This document shows, one piece after another, positions 20,151-29,185 of a stretch of DNA of 64,000 nucleotides. The notes under the pieces were generated by a model. The model was not told the DNA's origin. It saw only the letters and a list, made by a program, of their open reading frames with translations, and ran no database searches. Within the stretch, counting starts at the first letter, position 1. Each line of letters starts with the position of its first letter. The position numbers were made by a program, and so were the translations under genes. Source of the DNA: Porodaedalea pini (taxonomy: Eukaryota; Basidiomycota; Agaricomycetes; Hymenochaetales; Hymenochaetaceae); NCBI GenBank assembly GCA_002794775.1, contig NBAY01000001.1, positions 310,001-374,000 on the forward strand, in the 5' to 3' direction.

Positions 20151-21818
20151 GCGGATCATGAGAGGGGGGAGAACGACAACATCGACATTGTTTTGCTCAA
20201 ACCGGACTTATTTGTAAACGAAACACTGCTAGAAGCGCTGGATGCAAACTTCGTTAAACGAATTAAAAGGGTACGAAACAACAGGGACAGAGCAGTTGTG
20301 AAGGCGTTAGAGCGGAAGGAACGAGAGTGGGAGGAAGAAGAAGGGTTGTTGATGTGGAAGGGCAGGATCTACGTGCCGAAAGACCATAAACTCCGAGAAG
20401 ACATCATTCGAAACCATCACGACAGCACGCTCGCAGGACACCCAGGACGCTACAAGACCCATGAGTTGATCACACGCAACTACTGGTGGCCGGGAATCCA
20501 ACGAGATGTTCGAATGTATGTCGAGGGATGTGATGCGTGCCAACGTACGAAGGCACACAGAGCGAAACCGCACAATCCCCTGAACCCAAACGAGATCCCG
20601 AAAGGTCCTTGGGAAATCGTCACAGCAGACCTGATCGGCGAACTACCCGAGTCCAATGGGCATAATGCAATCTGTGTCTTCGTTGACAGGTTCAGTAAAC
20701 AGGTGCATGCGATCCCTACCTCAGTAAGCATAACGTCGGAAGGAATGGCGAGGCTCTACCGGGATCATGTCTTCAGGCTACACGGCATACCGCGCAAGTT
20801 TATTCATGACAGAGGATCACAGTTCGAGTCCAAATTCATGAACGAACTATACCGGTTACTGGGCATCGAGGGAAACCCGTCAACGGCATACCACCCACAG
20901 ACAGATGGTCAGACAGAACGGATAAACCAAGAGATTGAACAGTACCTTCGTCTCTTTGTTAACCACCATCAGTCGGACTGGGCGGAATGGCTTGCGCTAG
21001 CAGAATTCGCGTACAACGACAAAGAACAAACGTCGACAGGAGCGTCACCCTTTTTCGTCAACCATGGGAGACACCCATATAAGGGCACGAATCCTAGACG
21101 CGAATCGACCAATGAGTCCGCTAAGCAGTTTGCCGACCGGATGGCCAAGATCAGGGAGGAAACCGAATCGGCGTTAAAGCATGCGGCCGAAACCATGAAG
21201 CGCTTCTATGACAGGACGAAGGGAGAATCCATCGAGTATAAACCTGGGGAAAAGGTCATGCTCGAAGGAACTCACTTAAAGACAGATCGTCCTATGAAGA
21301 AGCTGGGAGATAAACGTTATGGGCCTTTCATCGTCGAAAAGAAAATCGGCACGTCAGCATATAGACTTAAACTTCCACGTACATGGAAAAAAGTCTATCC
21401 GGTTTTCAATGAAGTGCTCCTCTCCCCATACCACGAGCCGCAGTATACGTCGCAAAAGCAGGATCTTCCACCCCCGCCCGAAATCATTGACGATGTGCCG
21501 GAATATGAGGTCGAAAAGGTTGTCGACTCCAAACTTGTGCGAGGGAAGCTCAAATACCTCGTACATTGGAAAGGGTATCCGAACGAAGAACGCACCTGGG
21601 AGCCAATTGAGAATTTGACGAACTCTCAAGAGGCCATTGACGAATTTCATAAATCAACTCCCAGTGCTCCTCGCGCCCTCAACACCCTAGAAATGTCGCA
21701 GCTAAAGTTCCGACCCGTGTTTGAAATGACAGAGCCTGAGAGACAGAAAGGAGTGGCACAGTGGTGGGCTGGTAAGTTCCAGGGTAGGGAACAAGGGCGA
21801 TCGGGACGCTCGCCTTGA
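20151..21818 (+). CDS. pol: Pol part 2: integrase and chromodomain (after an in-frame TGA)
   Basis: Same frame as part 1, separated only by the TGA at 20148-20150. The first ATG-like start is not obvious, so this part is normally made by read-through of pol. Visible in order: HHCC zinc domain (HHDSTLAGHPGRYKTH, CDACQRTK), and an integrase core with VTADLIGEL (first Asp), FIHDRGSQFESK (second Asp) and QTERINQEIEQYLR (Glu). A GPY-type segment (GPFIVEKKIGTSAYRLKLP) follows. The C-terminal chromodomain reads YEVEKVVDSKLVRGKLKYLV then HWKGYPNEERTWEPIENL. Chromodomains steer insertion toward marked chromatin in this clade. Confidence 0.93.
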   Translation, partial: ADHERGENDNIDIVLLKPDLFVNETLLEALDANFVKRIKRVRNNRDRAVVKALERKEREWEEEEGLLMWKGRIYVPKDHKLREDIIRNHHDSTLAGHPGRYKTHELITRNYWWPGIQRDVRMYVEGCDACQRTKAHRAKPHNPLNPNEIPKGPWEIVTADLIGELPESNGHNAICVFVDRFSKQVHAIPTSVSITSEGMARLYRDHVFRLHGIPRKFIHDRGSQFESKFMNELYRLLGIEGNPSTAYHPQTDGQTERINQEIEQYLRLFVNHHQSDWAEWLALAEFAYNDKEQTSTGASPFFVNHGRHPYKGTNPRRESTNESAKQFADRMAKIREETESALKHAAETMKRFYDRTKGESIEYKPGEKVMLEGTHLKTDRPMKKLGDKRYGPFIVEKKIGTSAYRLKLPRTWKKVYPVFNEVLLSPYHEPQYTSQKQDLPPPPEIIDDVPEYEVEKVVDSKLVRGKLKYLVHWKGYPNEERTWEPIENLTNSQEAIDEFHKSTPSAPRALNTLEMSQLKFRPVFEMTEPERQKGVAQWWAGKFQGREQGRSGRSP

Positions 21819-21827
21819 AGGGGAGGG
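21817..21827 (+). other. Polypurine tract
   Basis: GAAGGGGAGGG lies three bases before the 3' LTR, at the expected place for plus-strand priming. Confidence 0.7.
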
Positions 21828-21830
21828 TCA

Positions 21831-22256
21831 TGTCATGGACGCTTTTTTTAAATTATCTTATCTTATCATATCTTATCCATCCATCACTAATCACGCTTAT
21901 TCCTGCTTACTCATTATTCATTACGCTCCTTCTCGCACTATCCTTACTCGCTGACCGATCCTATGATTTCATTATTCTATGAAGTTCCATGACGTTCTAT
22001 CATCTATCCTTATGTAGTAGTTAATTCCCTGGTCCGTGCGCAGCCGCTGAAGGGTATATAAGTAGGTAGTCCTCCTGTACTTATCCCCTAGTTTCGACCT
22101 GGTCAATTCTACCTGGCTACGTCCAGAAGCTGCTCCTTATCTCCGCGCTGTGTCAGTTCCCCCTGGCTCACCGCTCTCTCTCTTGTCTCCCTCCTCCTCT
22201 GACTGAGTTCCGCGCGACCCGGCTACCATTTGCGTACCCGTAGTCCGTCGCTGACA
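21831..22256 (+). repeat. 3' LTR
   Basis: 426 bp, equal in length to the 5' LTR and identical except for two positions where it keeps CpG. It is followed by the target duplication CGGCG at 22257-22261. Confidence 0.96.
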
Positions 22257-22261
22257 CGGCG

Positions 22262-23075
22262 GTTCTGTGGAAGGACAAAGCTAAGCGGTCCGGGAACTAG
22301 GCTCTGGGCAGTCTGAGTCAGGATTCATGTGGAAAGCAAGTGTCCGTGTCCGTGCCCATGTCCACCATGGTGCGAGTGCCAGTAGGAAGACGTGCTGAGC
22401 GGGCCCGATTCGAGAGAGGCGTGTCGATCGCAAGGCTCGCTCCTGATACAGAACCAGATGCACCGGAGAGCGAGGGCATTGAGAGGCTCAGTGGGAGCAA
22501 GAGCATCTGACCTTGACCCTGGCCCTGTGATCCCTCTGATTCGCTCATGTCAAAGTCCGCGACATCCGCCATCTCGACTTCACGCATGCTGCTGCACCCG
22601 CTGTTCGCATAGCCGTACGGACCATAGAGAGACCCGTTGGTGGAGAGCGAGTCGAGCTCGTTGAAGTCCTCTGAGTTGGCGGTCGGTGCAGATGAGGAGA
22701 CGCTCATGGTGCTGGTGGTGCTGGTGGTGCTGGTGGTGGAGCACGAGGAACTGTTGCGGGCACGTGCGCCGGAACCACGCACATGGCTGCTTGACTTGGT
22801 AGTATGGTACGGTCACGACGCTCCTTCTTCCCATCCTTCTCCTTCCTCACCTTCCCACCTGCCATCGACTCTGCCTTGCCCTTTTTCTCCTTGACAGTGC
22901 ATGTGGGCTGATAGACGTACCAAGGATACATCTCTTCATGCTCCCTCTTGCGCTGCTTCGCAAGGTCATCCCAGTACTTGTGTTCCTCCGCGGAGAGTGA
23001 GTGCCACTGCTGGGAGATCGTCTTGGACAGGTCGGCCTGGCGCTGGAGAAATTTTGTGGCAAAAAGAGTGCACAC
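22262..23075 (-). pseudogene. HMG-box factor fragment, second half of HMG box and middle region
   Basis: Read on the minus strand. After a splice acceptor near 23065 the frame gives RQADLSKTISQQWHSLSAEE, then HKYWDDLAKQRKREHEEMYP and WYVYQP. These are helices 2-3 of a MATA-type HMG box (the usual pattern is ...LS..I...W..L..EE...W..LA...K.EH...YP.Y.Y.P). A basic linker follows, then a Ser/Thr-rich region (a simple repeat at 22705-22735) and DFNELDSLSTNGSLYG. The first half of the HMG box and the start codon are absent upstream, where AT-rich repeat DNA begins. The frame changes around 22780 without a clear intron. It is therefore a partial, broken copy, later interrupted by the Gypsy element. 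Confidence 0.65.
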
Positions 23076-23200
23076 AATGGTGGTGGAAGCAAGCAAGGTG
23101 TAACGACATGTCACATCTTGACGTGTTTTCTAAGTCCAGGTCTGAATGTCTGAATGAGATCCGCATAGTTCATCTGTACTGGCCTTGCACTTATATTCAA

Positions 23201-23277
23201 GCATAAATAGTTTAGTGGTATATTGAGTTCCTTAAGCAAATTGTAAGAAAGAGGTCATGAGTTCAAGACCCTGCAGC
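23201..23277 (+). repeat. tRNA-like SINE head with pol III A and B boxes
   Basis: TAGTTTAGTGG (23208-23218) fits an A box and GAGTTCAAGACC (23259-23270) fits a B box; they are about 40 bp apart, as in tRNA-derived SINEs. A weak anticodon-like stem (CTTAA/GTAAG) lies between. AT-rich sequence follows. The cloverleaf is too degenerate for a working tRNA. Confidence 0.4.
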
Positions 23278-23754
23278 ACTAAGAAAAAGAATAAAACCTG
23301 AGAAATTAAGAAACCTGAAATTTGAGAAACAGTTAAGAAAGGAAATCTTACAAAATAAGAAAAGAAAAGCAAAAAGCTACTTTTTCTATTTTCTTCTTGG
23401 TGTCACAAGTAATTACATGTGATTGTAGGTCTGGTAATGTCTGACAAGAATTGTGGAGGATTACAATCTCCATAAGTCTTGTGAGCTTTGACAAGTCTTG
23501 TGGGTCTTGTAAGAAGTGCCGACCAATGAAATGGGGTACAATATTACCCACAAGGCTTACATATAATTTACATATTTCATTTCTTACAATTAAATGTATG
23601 CAAATGTAAGATTTGTCTCGTTTTCATGATGATTGGCTTCTTGGACCTATACTGGGACCCATGAACTATCTGCAGGTTACAGTGTTTTTCATAAGTCTTG
23701 AGACATGCATATGTGAAGATCACAAAATTTGAGCATTTCAGCACTTCAAAAACT
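23278..23754. other. AT-rich repeat-like DNA without genes
   Basis: Low-complexity A-rich sequence to about 23370, then several copies of words such as CAAGTCTTGTG and TCTTGTAAG between 23480 and 23520. It could be a SINE body or the subterminal region of another nested element. No coding signal is seen. Confidence 0.35.
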
Positions 23755-24370
23755 TGTAAAATCCATATCTCTGTCAATTCTTCACAGAATCATTTCAAAA
23801 ATGTTGCCAAATTTATATTTCAACAGCTTCTAAATGTTTGTGAGCTTAGTAGACAGAAGGTGGAATATTGAGGCTGCAGTAGTGAGAATGGGTGTTTTTC
23901 TAGAAAAACTCCTTCCCTGATTTTTCCTGAGCTCAATTTTGAAGCCAATGACATGAAACTTGTTGGAGAATGGTCTATATATTATACTGTTGATGTTATC
24001 AGGGATGAACTAGAGTGAATGTCTCCTCTTGTCCTGTTTGACTGTTGTGCTGAAACTCTCAAACTCACCCAAATTTGCTTGACTCAGACAGTTGTCAAGA
24101 AGTGCTTGCATTGTTATAAGCCATCTATAATTTAATATACAATATAGATACCATTCTCCAACAAGTTTCATGTCATTAGCTTCAAAATTGAGCTCAGGAA
24201 AAATCAGGGAAGGAGTTTTTCTAGAAAAACACCCATTTTCACTACTGCAGTCTCAATATTCCACATTCTGTCCTCTAAGCTCACATAAATTTTAGAAGCC
24301 ATTCAGACATAAATTTAGCAACTTTTTTGAAGGGTTTTTGTGAAGAATTGAGTGAGATATGATGTATTTT
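23755..24370. repeat. Large foldback (inverted repeat) element
   Basis: Left arm about 23755-23990 and right arm about 24137-24370 are near-identical when one is reverse-complemented. The core (GGGTGTTTTTCTAGAAAAAC, then CTCCTTCCCTGATTTTTCCT and GAGCTCAATTTTGAAG) runs almost unbroken for about 110 bp, with more divergence toward the outer ends. The loop is about 150 bp with no frame. It could form a long hairpin and looks like a MITE or foldback transposon. Confidence 0.75.
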
Positions 24371-24745
24371 GTATTTGGAGGCACTTTCAAAAAACTGCTA
24401 AGTCCAATTTCCCACACCTGGATGCGTCATCCACAGAAGAGGTGTGGGAACTTGATCACATGTATGTTGGTTTTGGCGCGACACGCCACATATCGCCTTC
24501 ACATCTGCTGCCACTTCAATATGTCTGGTGCCGACGTCCTTACAGAACGTCTGAATAAACCCTCGATCACATCCACCACAACCATCACACACGAAGTGGT
24601 AGCTTCGCCGGCCGCCTGGTGGGATGCACTCACTGCTGCAGGCAACATGCCGTCCGACTTCCAACTTTCAACTTGCTCATCTTCAAGCCGAAGACCATAA
24701 AGTCTGAGCTTCTCTGCACTGAACAAACTGTCCATTCGCAGGTGG
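24371..24745. other. Spacer before the eIF4G copy
   Basis: Moderately GC-rich. One frame (about 24510-24660) reads LTERLNKPSITSTTTITHEV, then AASPAAWWDAL-like text that I do not recognise. It may be another captured fragment; no domain is supported. Confidence 0.25.
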
Positions 24746-26030
24746 GTGCCCATCGCCTATGGTTCGCTCTTCCAGTCAGGTGGCGCGGGTGCTGTGGGCA
24801 ACAAGCGTACGCGTAGGAAATGTGGCGGCTCAACACGCAACGAGTCGGACCGTATCAGCGCTTCTACCAATCAGTTCAAAGTGAATGCTACTTCCTCCTT
24901 CGAACACGTCGCGCCGCTCGAGCAGTCTGCGAACCGCTGGGCCGCGGGCAGCACGTCCAGGTGTGGGGCCTCAATTGACACAGACTCACCTGAGATTGTG
25001 GACAAGAAAGTCCATTTGCTGCTCAACAAGCCCACTATCGAGAAGTTGGAGTCCATCTCAAACCAGATCATTGCGTGGGCAAACAAGAGTGAGAGTGAGA
25101 AGGATGGGCGTACGCTCATTCAGCTCATTCGGCTTGTGTTCGAGAAGGCAACGGATGAGGCGGCCTGGAGTGAGATGTATGCTCGCTTGTGCCATAAGAT
25201 GATGGAGCAGATCAGTCCGAACGTGCAGGATGATGGTATCCGCAATGCTGAGGGCAACCCGATTACAGGTGATCAACTTTTCCGTAAGTACCTTCTGAAT
25301 CGCTGTCAGGAAGACTTCGAGCGCGGCTGGACGCAGAAGGAGTCGATGGCGGCAGCGGCTCTCGTGAAGGCGACAGAGGATCAGGCTGTTAAGGATGCCA
25401 ACGAAAAGGAAGAAAACAAGGAGGCTGGCGAGAGTGCGCTGTACTCGGATGAATACCACACTGCTCAGAAGGCCAAGCGTCAAGGTCTCGGACTCGTCAA
25501 GTTCATCGGTGAGCTCTTCAATCTTCAGATGCTCATGGAACGTATCATGTATGAGTGTATCAAGAAGCTGCTTAGCAACGTCGACAATCCCGAGGAGGAA
25601 GAGATCGAAAGTTTATGTAAACTACTGACAAGTGTTTGTCAGGCGCTCGATACTTCTAAGGCTCGCGGACACATGGATGTCTATTTCAGTCGGATGAAGG
25701 AGCTTGCGAAGAGCAGCAACGTGTCGTCTCGTATGTAGTTCATGTTACAAGTGCGTACCTTCTGTTTCATAGCCTTTCGTTGAGCTGACTTTCTTGGACA
25801 GGATGTGATTGAATTGCGGGAAAGGAAACGGACTACTCGCAACTTGGTCGCTGCTCCGTCGACAATCACCCAGATTCATGAGGCTGTACGCGCTCTTGCT
25901 TTGTTACTCAATTTCACTTGTGCTTACCTTTATACAGGCCGCGAAAGAGAAGGCACGACAGGAGCAACATAATTTCAGGTTCTTACTTGCCAACAGAACG
26001 GTTCAACGCAAGAATCAAGGAGATGGGTGA
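24746..26030 (+). pseudogene. eIF4G fragment (MIF4G domain) with nonsense codon, introns kept
   Basis: From about 24746 the frame follows fungal eIF4G: a GNKRTRRKCGGSTRNESDR linker, FEHVAPLEQSANRW, then the MIF4G domain (KPTIEKLESISNQIIAWANK, GRTLIQLIRLVFEKATDEA, QLFRKYLLNRCQEDFERGW, RQGLGLVKFIGELFNLQ, EIESLCKLLTSVCQALDTSK, HMDVYFSRMKEL). After SSRM a TAG at 25736-25738 stands where CAG (Gln) is expected. The frame then continues FMLQ, an intron of about 66 bp, DVIELRERKRTTRN, another intron, and AAKEKARQEQHNF. The 5' two-thirds and the 3' end of the gene are missing. Retained introns show a DNA-level copy, not a retrocopy. Confidence 0.85.
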
Positions 26031-26104
26031 GTGTTGAGCACTCACATCATCGACTTCTCTCTTCGCCGTACATGCCCTCGCCTCTGATTTTACTGTCTTC
26101 CTCC

Positions 26105-27385
26105 CTGGAACCAACATTGCTTCATACTGGCGTGCTCTCGAAACGGGGAGACCAAGCTTCACGAGGTAGATTTCGTGGAACTCAAGGCCGAGGCTGTGGT
26201 GCCTGCTGTGTGCACGTCTGCAATTGCTGCCCAGGAAAGGGCAACGAAAGAGGAAGGGAGAATTGACGGCACGGTGAAAATTGCTATTGGCATGAAGAAA
26301 GAGGTCGACTTTCCGGGTTGGTATACGAACGTGCGTTGATTGTTCTGTAATCCCTCACTTTGTGCTGACAAGTATTATAGGCGCTGATTAAGGTCGATAT
26401 GGCATGCGTCTTCAGAGGGAGCTCCGAGCTTGAGGAGCCCATAGCAATCCGTCCGACTACAGAAACGGCTATGTATCCCTACTACACCAAATGTATCAAG
26501 AGCTATCGTGATCTACCCCTCAAGCCCAAACAGTGGATCAGTGTTGCGCGCTGGGAGTCCAAGAGCCCCAAGCCGTTCCTCCGTACGCGCGAGTTCCTAT
26601 GACAGGAAGGCCACACTGCGCATTTCACGAAGGAGGCCGACACTGAAGTACGGGAAATTCTCAATTTACATCATCGCTCGTACGAGGTGCTGCTTACCGT
26701 ACTCGTCATCACAGGCATCAAGTCGGACAAGGAGAAGTTTGCCGGTGGTCTTTACACGATGACCGGCCGTGGCATCCAAGCTGCGACGTCGCATTGCCTT
26801 GGCCAAGACTTCTCACGGCCAGAGATGTTCAACGTCGTGGTCTCAGACCTGGATGATCCGCAGGGTACGGGTCCGAACGGTGGCAAATTATTCTGTGGCA
26901 GAACACGTGGAGCCTTAGCACACGCATGGTCGGAATCATGGTTATGATTCGCGGCGACAACCAGGGTCTTGTTCTCCCATCACGTGTCACTCATTGTCCC
27001 CTGCGGTATTACCATGCGCACTAATAAGCAGGAGCTATACGACCGCTGTGAGGAGCTCGCGAAGACGCTCAGGAAAGCGCGAAGGTGGATGTACGGGACG
27101 GCCACACTCCTGGCTACAAGTTCAACGACTGGAAACAGAAGGCGCGAAAATTCAATTATCCCTTATTTCTCGGTTTTCCTGTGGTCTTACAAATGGCTTT
27201 TTGTCCAGGTGTTCCACTTTGCCTTGAACTCGGTCCGGTTGATATCCAGAAGAAGCAAACACTTTCTGTGCGACGTGATACGGGCTTGAAGGAGACTGCC
27301 ATACCTGCACTTCTCAAGACTATCCAACAGGAGATGTTCGAGCACGCGAAGGCAAGGTACATGTCTTGCCTGCGCGTCGTGACAA
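26105..27385 (+). pseudogene. Prolyl-tRNA synthetase pseudogene (class II ProRS), long copy
   Basis: Pieces in shifting frames follow eukaryotic-type ProRS from an N-terminal segment (ASYWRALETG near 26129, then DFVELKAEAVVP) through KKEVDFPGWYTN. A large gap follows, then [29 protein letters not shown], a TGA in place of Trp at 26600-26602, and QEGHTAHFTKEADTEVREIL. Next come KEKFAGGLYTMTGRGIQAAT, SHCLGQDFSRPEMFNVVV, and the distal LELGPVDIQKKQTLSVRRDT. Several frameshifts and stops make it non-functional. The catalytic motif 1 region is deleted. It lies directly after the eIF4G fragment with no normal intergenic DNA. Confidence 0.8.
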
Positions 27386-27399
27386 TGGGACGATGTCAT

Positions 27400-27642
27400 G
27401 CTGACATTGCTTCATACTTGCGTGCTCTCAAAACCGGCGAGACCAAGCTTCACAAGGTAGATTTTGTGGAACTCAAGACCGATGCTGCGGCGCGCCTTAC
27501 ATCGTCGCATGTACAAAAGGAGCTGCTTGCCGTACCCGTCATCCTGGGCATCAAGTCTGAGAAGAAGTTCGCCGGTGGTCTGTACATGATGACCGTGAAA
27601 GGCTTCATTCCGACGACCGGCCGTGACATCCTTTTAGTTTAG
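27400..27642 (+). pseudogene. Second, internally deleted prolyl-tRNA synthetase piece
   Basis: The N-terminal words of ProRS return here (DIASYLRALKTGETKLHKVD, then FVELKTDAAA), and within 15 residues jump to the core segment KELLAVPVILGIKSEKKFAG and GFIPTTGRD. The DNA of the first part is a diverged repeat of about 26109-26200. This is a tandem partial duplicate with a large internal deletion. Confidence 0.7.
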
Positions 27643-27871
27643 AATTTGTTTAAATACACTCAATTGCCACAAGAATCTGTAAGAAAATGATTGAAAAGTT
27701 TGGAATGCAGTAAGAATGTGAATAAAAATGTGTAGAAAGGTATTGGAAACTAGTCAAATTACTCAAATCTGGAACGATGCTTGGGAATCGTGCGGAATTG
27801 GAATACCTCCAAATTGGCTGGAATTGCTCAAATATTCCAGCTGATTCCAGGGATTCCAGGGATTCCGGCCA
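27643..27871. repeat. Subterminal region at the right end of the composite element
   Basis: AT-rich, with GGAAT/ATTCC words and a triple GATTCCAGG-type repeat at 27843-27866. It mirrors the character of 14281-14520 at the left end. Confidence 0.45.
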
Positions 27872-27888
27872 GGAGGTTTTTCCTGATG
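27872..27888 (-). repeat. Right 17-bp terminal inverted repeat of the composite element
   Basis: GGAGGTTTTTCCTGATG, the exact reverse complement of 14264-14280. It is followed by AG at 27889-27890. Confidence 0.6.
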
Positions 27889-28079
27889 AGTCAGCGTCCT
27901 CGTCTTCGCACAAACTTGTCCATCTTCGATTAATTCAATGCTCGCAGCTCACTATGGCATTCCAACTAAGCTTCCACCTAACTCGCGGTGGAAAGTGACA
28001 GCCAATTCTGAAAGGGAAGCTTTTATTTCCATTAACAATAAATACGCAAGCGGGCGTTTAAAAGATAACCGCATGTCGA

Positions 28080-29185
28080 CTATAGCCACTCCTTATTGCC
28101 CTTGTGCGAGATGAAAGCGCCAGTCTCCTCGACCGTAGAATTATCAATGACACTGCGCAATGCCGTCACAGACTCTTCGGGTGTGATTGGGCCAGAGAAG
28201 TCGGGATACACCCTACGGAAACTCGTGACCATACCTTCAAACTTCGCGAGTTCCTCTCCCGTCGCTATAATTTGCAGTCAGCTTCAGAGGACACTTTGGC
28301 GGCACATTCAATTTCGAAAACACGCACGCTTATCAAGCGATTCCTTCGTGCTCACGAGGCCGGGGCTCAGAGCGAGGAATATAAACCCGTCCTTCTTATA
28401 CTCGGCAGCGTACTTCGCGACCGCGAGGTTGACGGCTGCCTTAGAGATGCTGTACGGAGCACTGTACGAATTGCCAGTCGCGATCGTGAACTCGACCTCT
28501 CCAAGGCCTGAGCTGATCATGATGACCTTCTTGGCAGCACCGGCGCGCAAGAGAGGCAAGAAGACGTTTGTAGTGTGGATCACGCCGATTACGTTGACGT
28601 CGAACTGGTTAAATAAATCGATAAGATTCAATTCGCGATTCGCGGCGGATGTATTCCACGCGAGACGTACATGTTTGCGCAAGTCTTCTTCCAGGAGATC
28701 TTCTTTGCCCTCTGGACTGTGAAAGTAACTGTCAGATACGGAACTGATCCACGACACAGTCTGAGACTTACTACTCATCAAGGTGGAGATTATTGCGCTC
28801 GTAATCGATGAAAGCCGCGTTGTTAATGAGAACGTCTAACTTTCCGCCAGTCACTTTTGCCACCTCGCGCGCAGAAATCTACAGAGGGAAATATTTATCA
28901 GTCTACTTCAACCATTCATAGTCAAAAATGTAACTTGCCTTCAACGCTTTCAAATCTGTGATGTCCGCCTCCAGAACGTGCACGTTGGCTCGTGCAAGTG
29001 CAAGGACTTTATCTACGGTCTTCTTGTTGCGAACTAGGGCGAAGACTGTGTTGTCCGCTGGGCTACTGAGTTGCTTGACGAACTCAAGCTTAAAGCAAAT
29101 GTGAGCTCGAAAGCTGCGACGAGACTGAGGTGATTAGTCTTACGCCGAGTCCTCGTGCAGCTCCGGTGACGACGTATGAAGGCAT
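28080..29185 (-). CDS. Short-chain dehydrogenase/reductase (SDR)
   Basis: Minus-strand gene from ATG at 29185 (MPSYVVTGAARGLG, then LEFVKQLSS after an intron). The Rossmann glycine motif TGAARGLGL binds NAD(P). Further features: ALVRNKKTV, VLEADITDLKAL, LDVLINNAAF (the NNAA motif), the catalytic Ser in KVIMISSGLGEVEF, and YSISKAAVNLAVAKY, which holds the catalytic YxxxK. The C-terminus is ETGAFISHKGNKEWL before TAG. The length, about 270 residues, fits single-domain 'classical' SDRs related to C-factor/sniffer-type proteins. The substrate is unknown. Introns are short; one near 28722-28780 splits the region after LHLDE. It is divergent from the helicase gene. Confidence 0.85.

Larger units (their letters stand above)
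15316..22256 (+). mobile_element. Ty3/Gypsy chromovirus-type LTR retrotransposon, full length (6,941 bp)
   Basis: Two 426-bp LTRs (TG..CA ends) flank gag and pol in the order protease, reverse transcriptase, RNase H, integrase, chromodomain, which is the Ty3/Gypsy order. A 5-bp target duplication CGGCG flanks it (15311-15315, 22257-22261). The LTRs differ at only two positions out of 426, so insertion is recent. A self-priming-type primer site follows the 5' LTR, and a polypurine tract precedes the 3' LTR. Pol carries one internal TGA. The element lies in a HMG-box gene fragment, in the antisense direction to it. Confidence 0.96.
14264..27888. mobile_element. Putative composite inverted-repeat element carrying host gene fragments
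   Basis: A perfect 17-bp inverted repeat, CATCAGGAAAAACCTCC, sits at 14264-14280 and in reverse at 27872-27888. The dinucleotide AG flanks both outer edges (14262-14263 and 27889-27890), as a 2-bp target duplication would. Next to both ends lies AT-rich subterminal DNA with many short GGAAT/AGAAT-type repeats. Between the ends, apart from the later Gypsy insertion and repeats, the recognisable DNA is partial copies of host genes: HMG-box factor, eIF4G and prolyl-tRNA synthetase. Without the Gypsy element and one 5-bp duplication it would be about 6.7 kb. No transposase is seen, so it would be non-autonomous. The 2-bp duplication and gene cargo would suit a CACTA-like group, but the superfamily is not proven. 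Confidence 0.5.

Noticed and set aside
22700..22740. Short GGT/CTG-like triplet tract as a CRISPR-like or regulatory repeat
   Set aside because: It is a simple trinucleotide repeat encoding Ser/Thr in the HMG-factor fragment. There is no spacer structure, and CRISPR arrays are not expected in fungi.
27891..28000. LRR-like words (KLVHLRLIQCSQLT) right of the composite element, as the other half of an F-box gene with 13.6-14.2 kb
   Set aside because: Only one short leucine-rich string is seen, and joining the two flanks did not give a convincing continuous frame.
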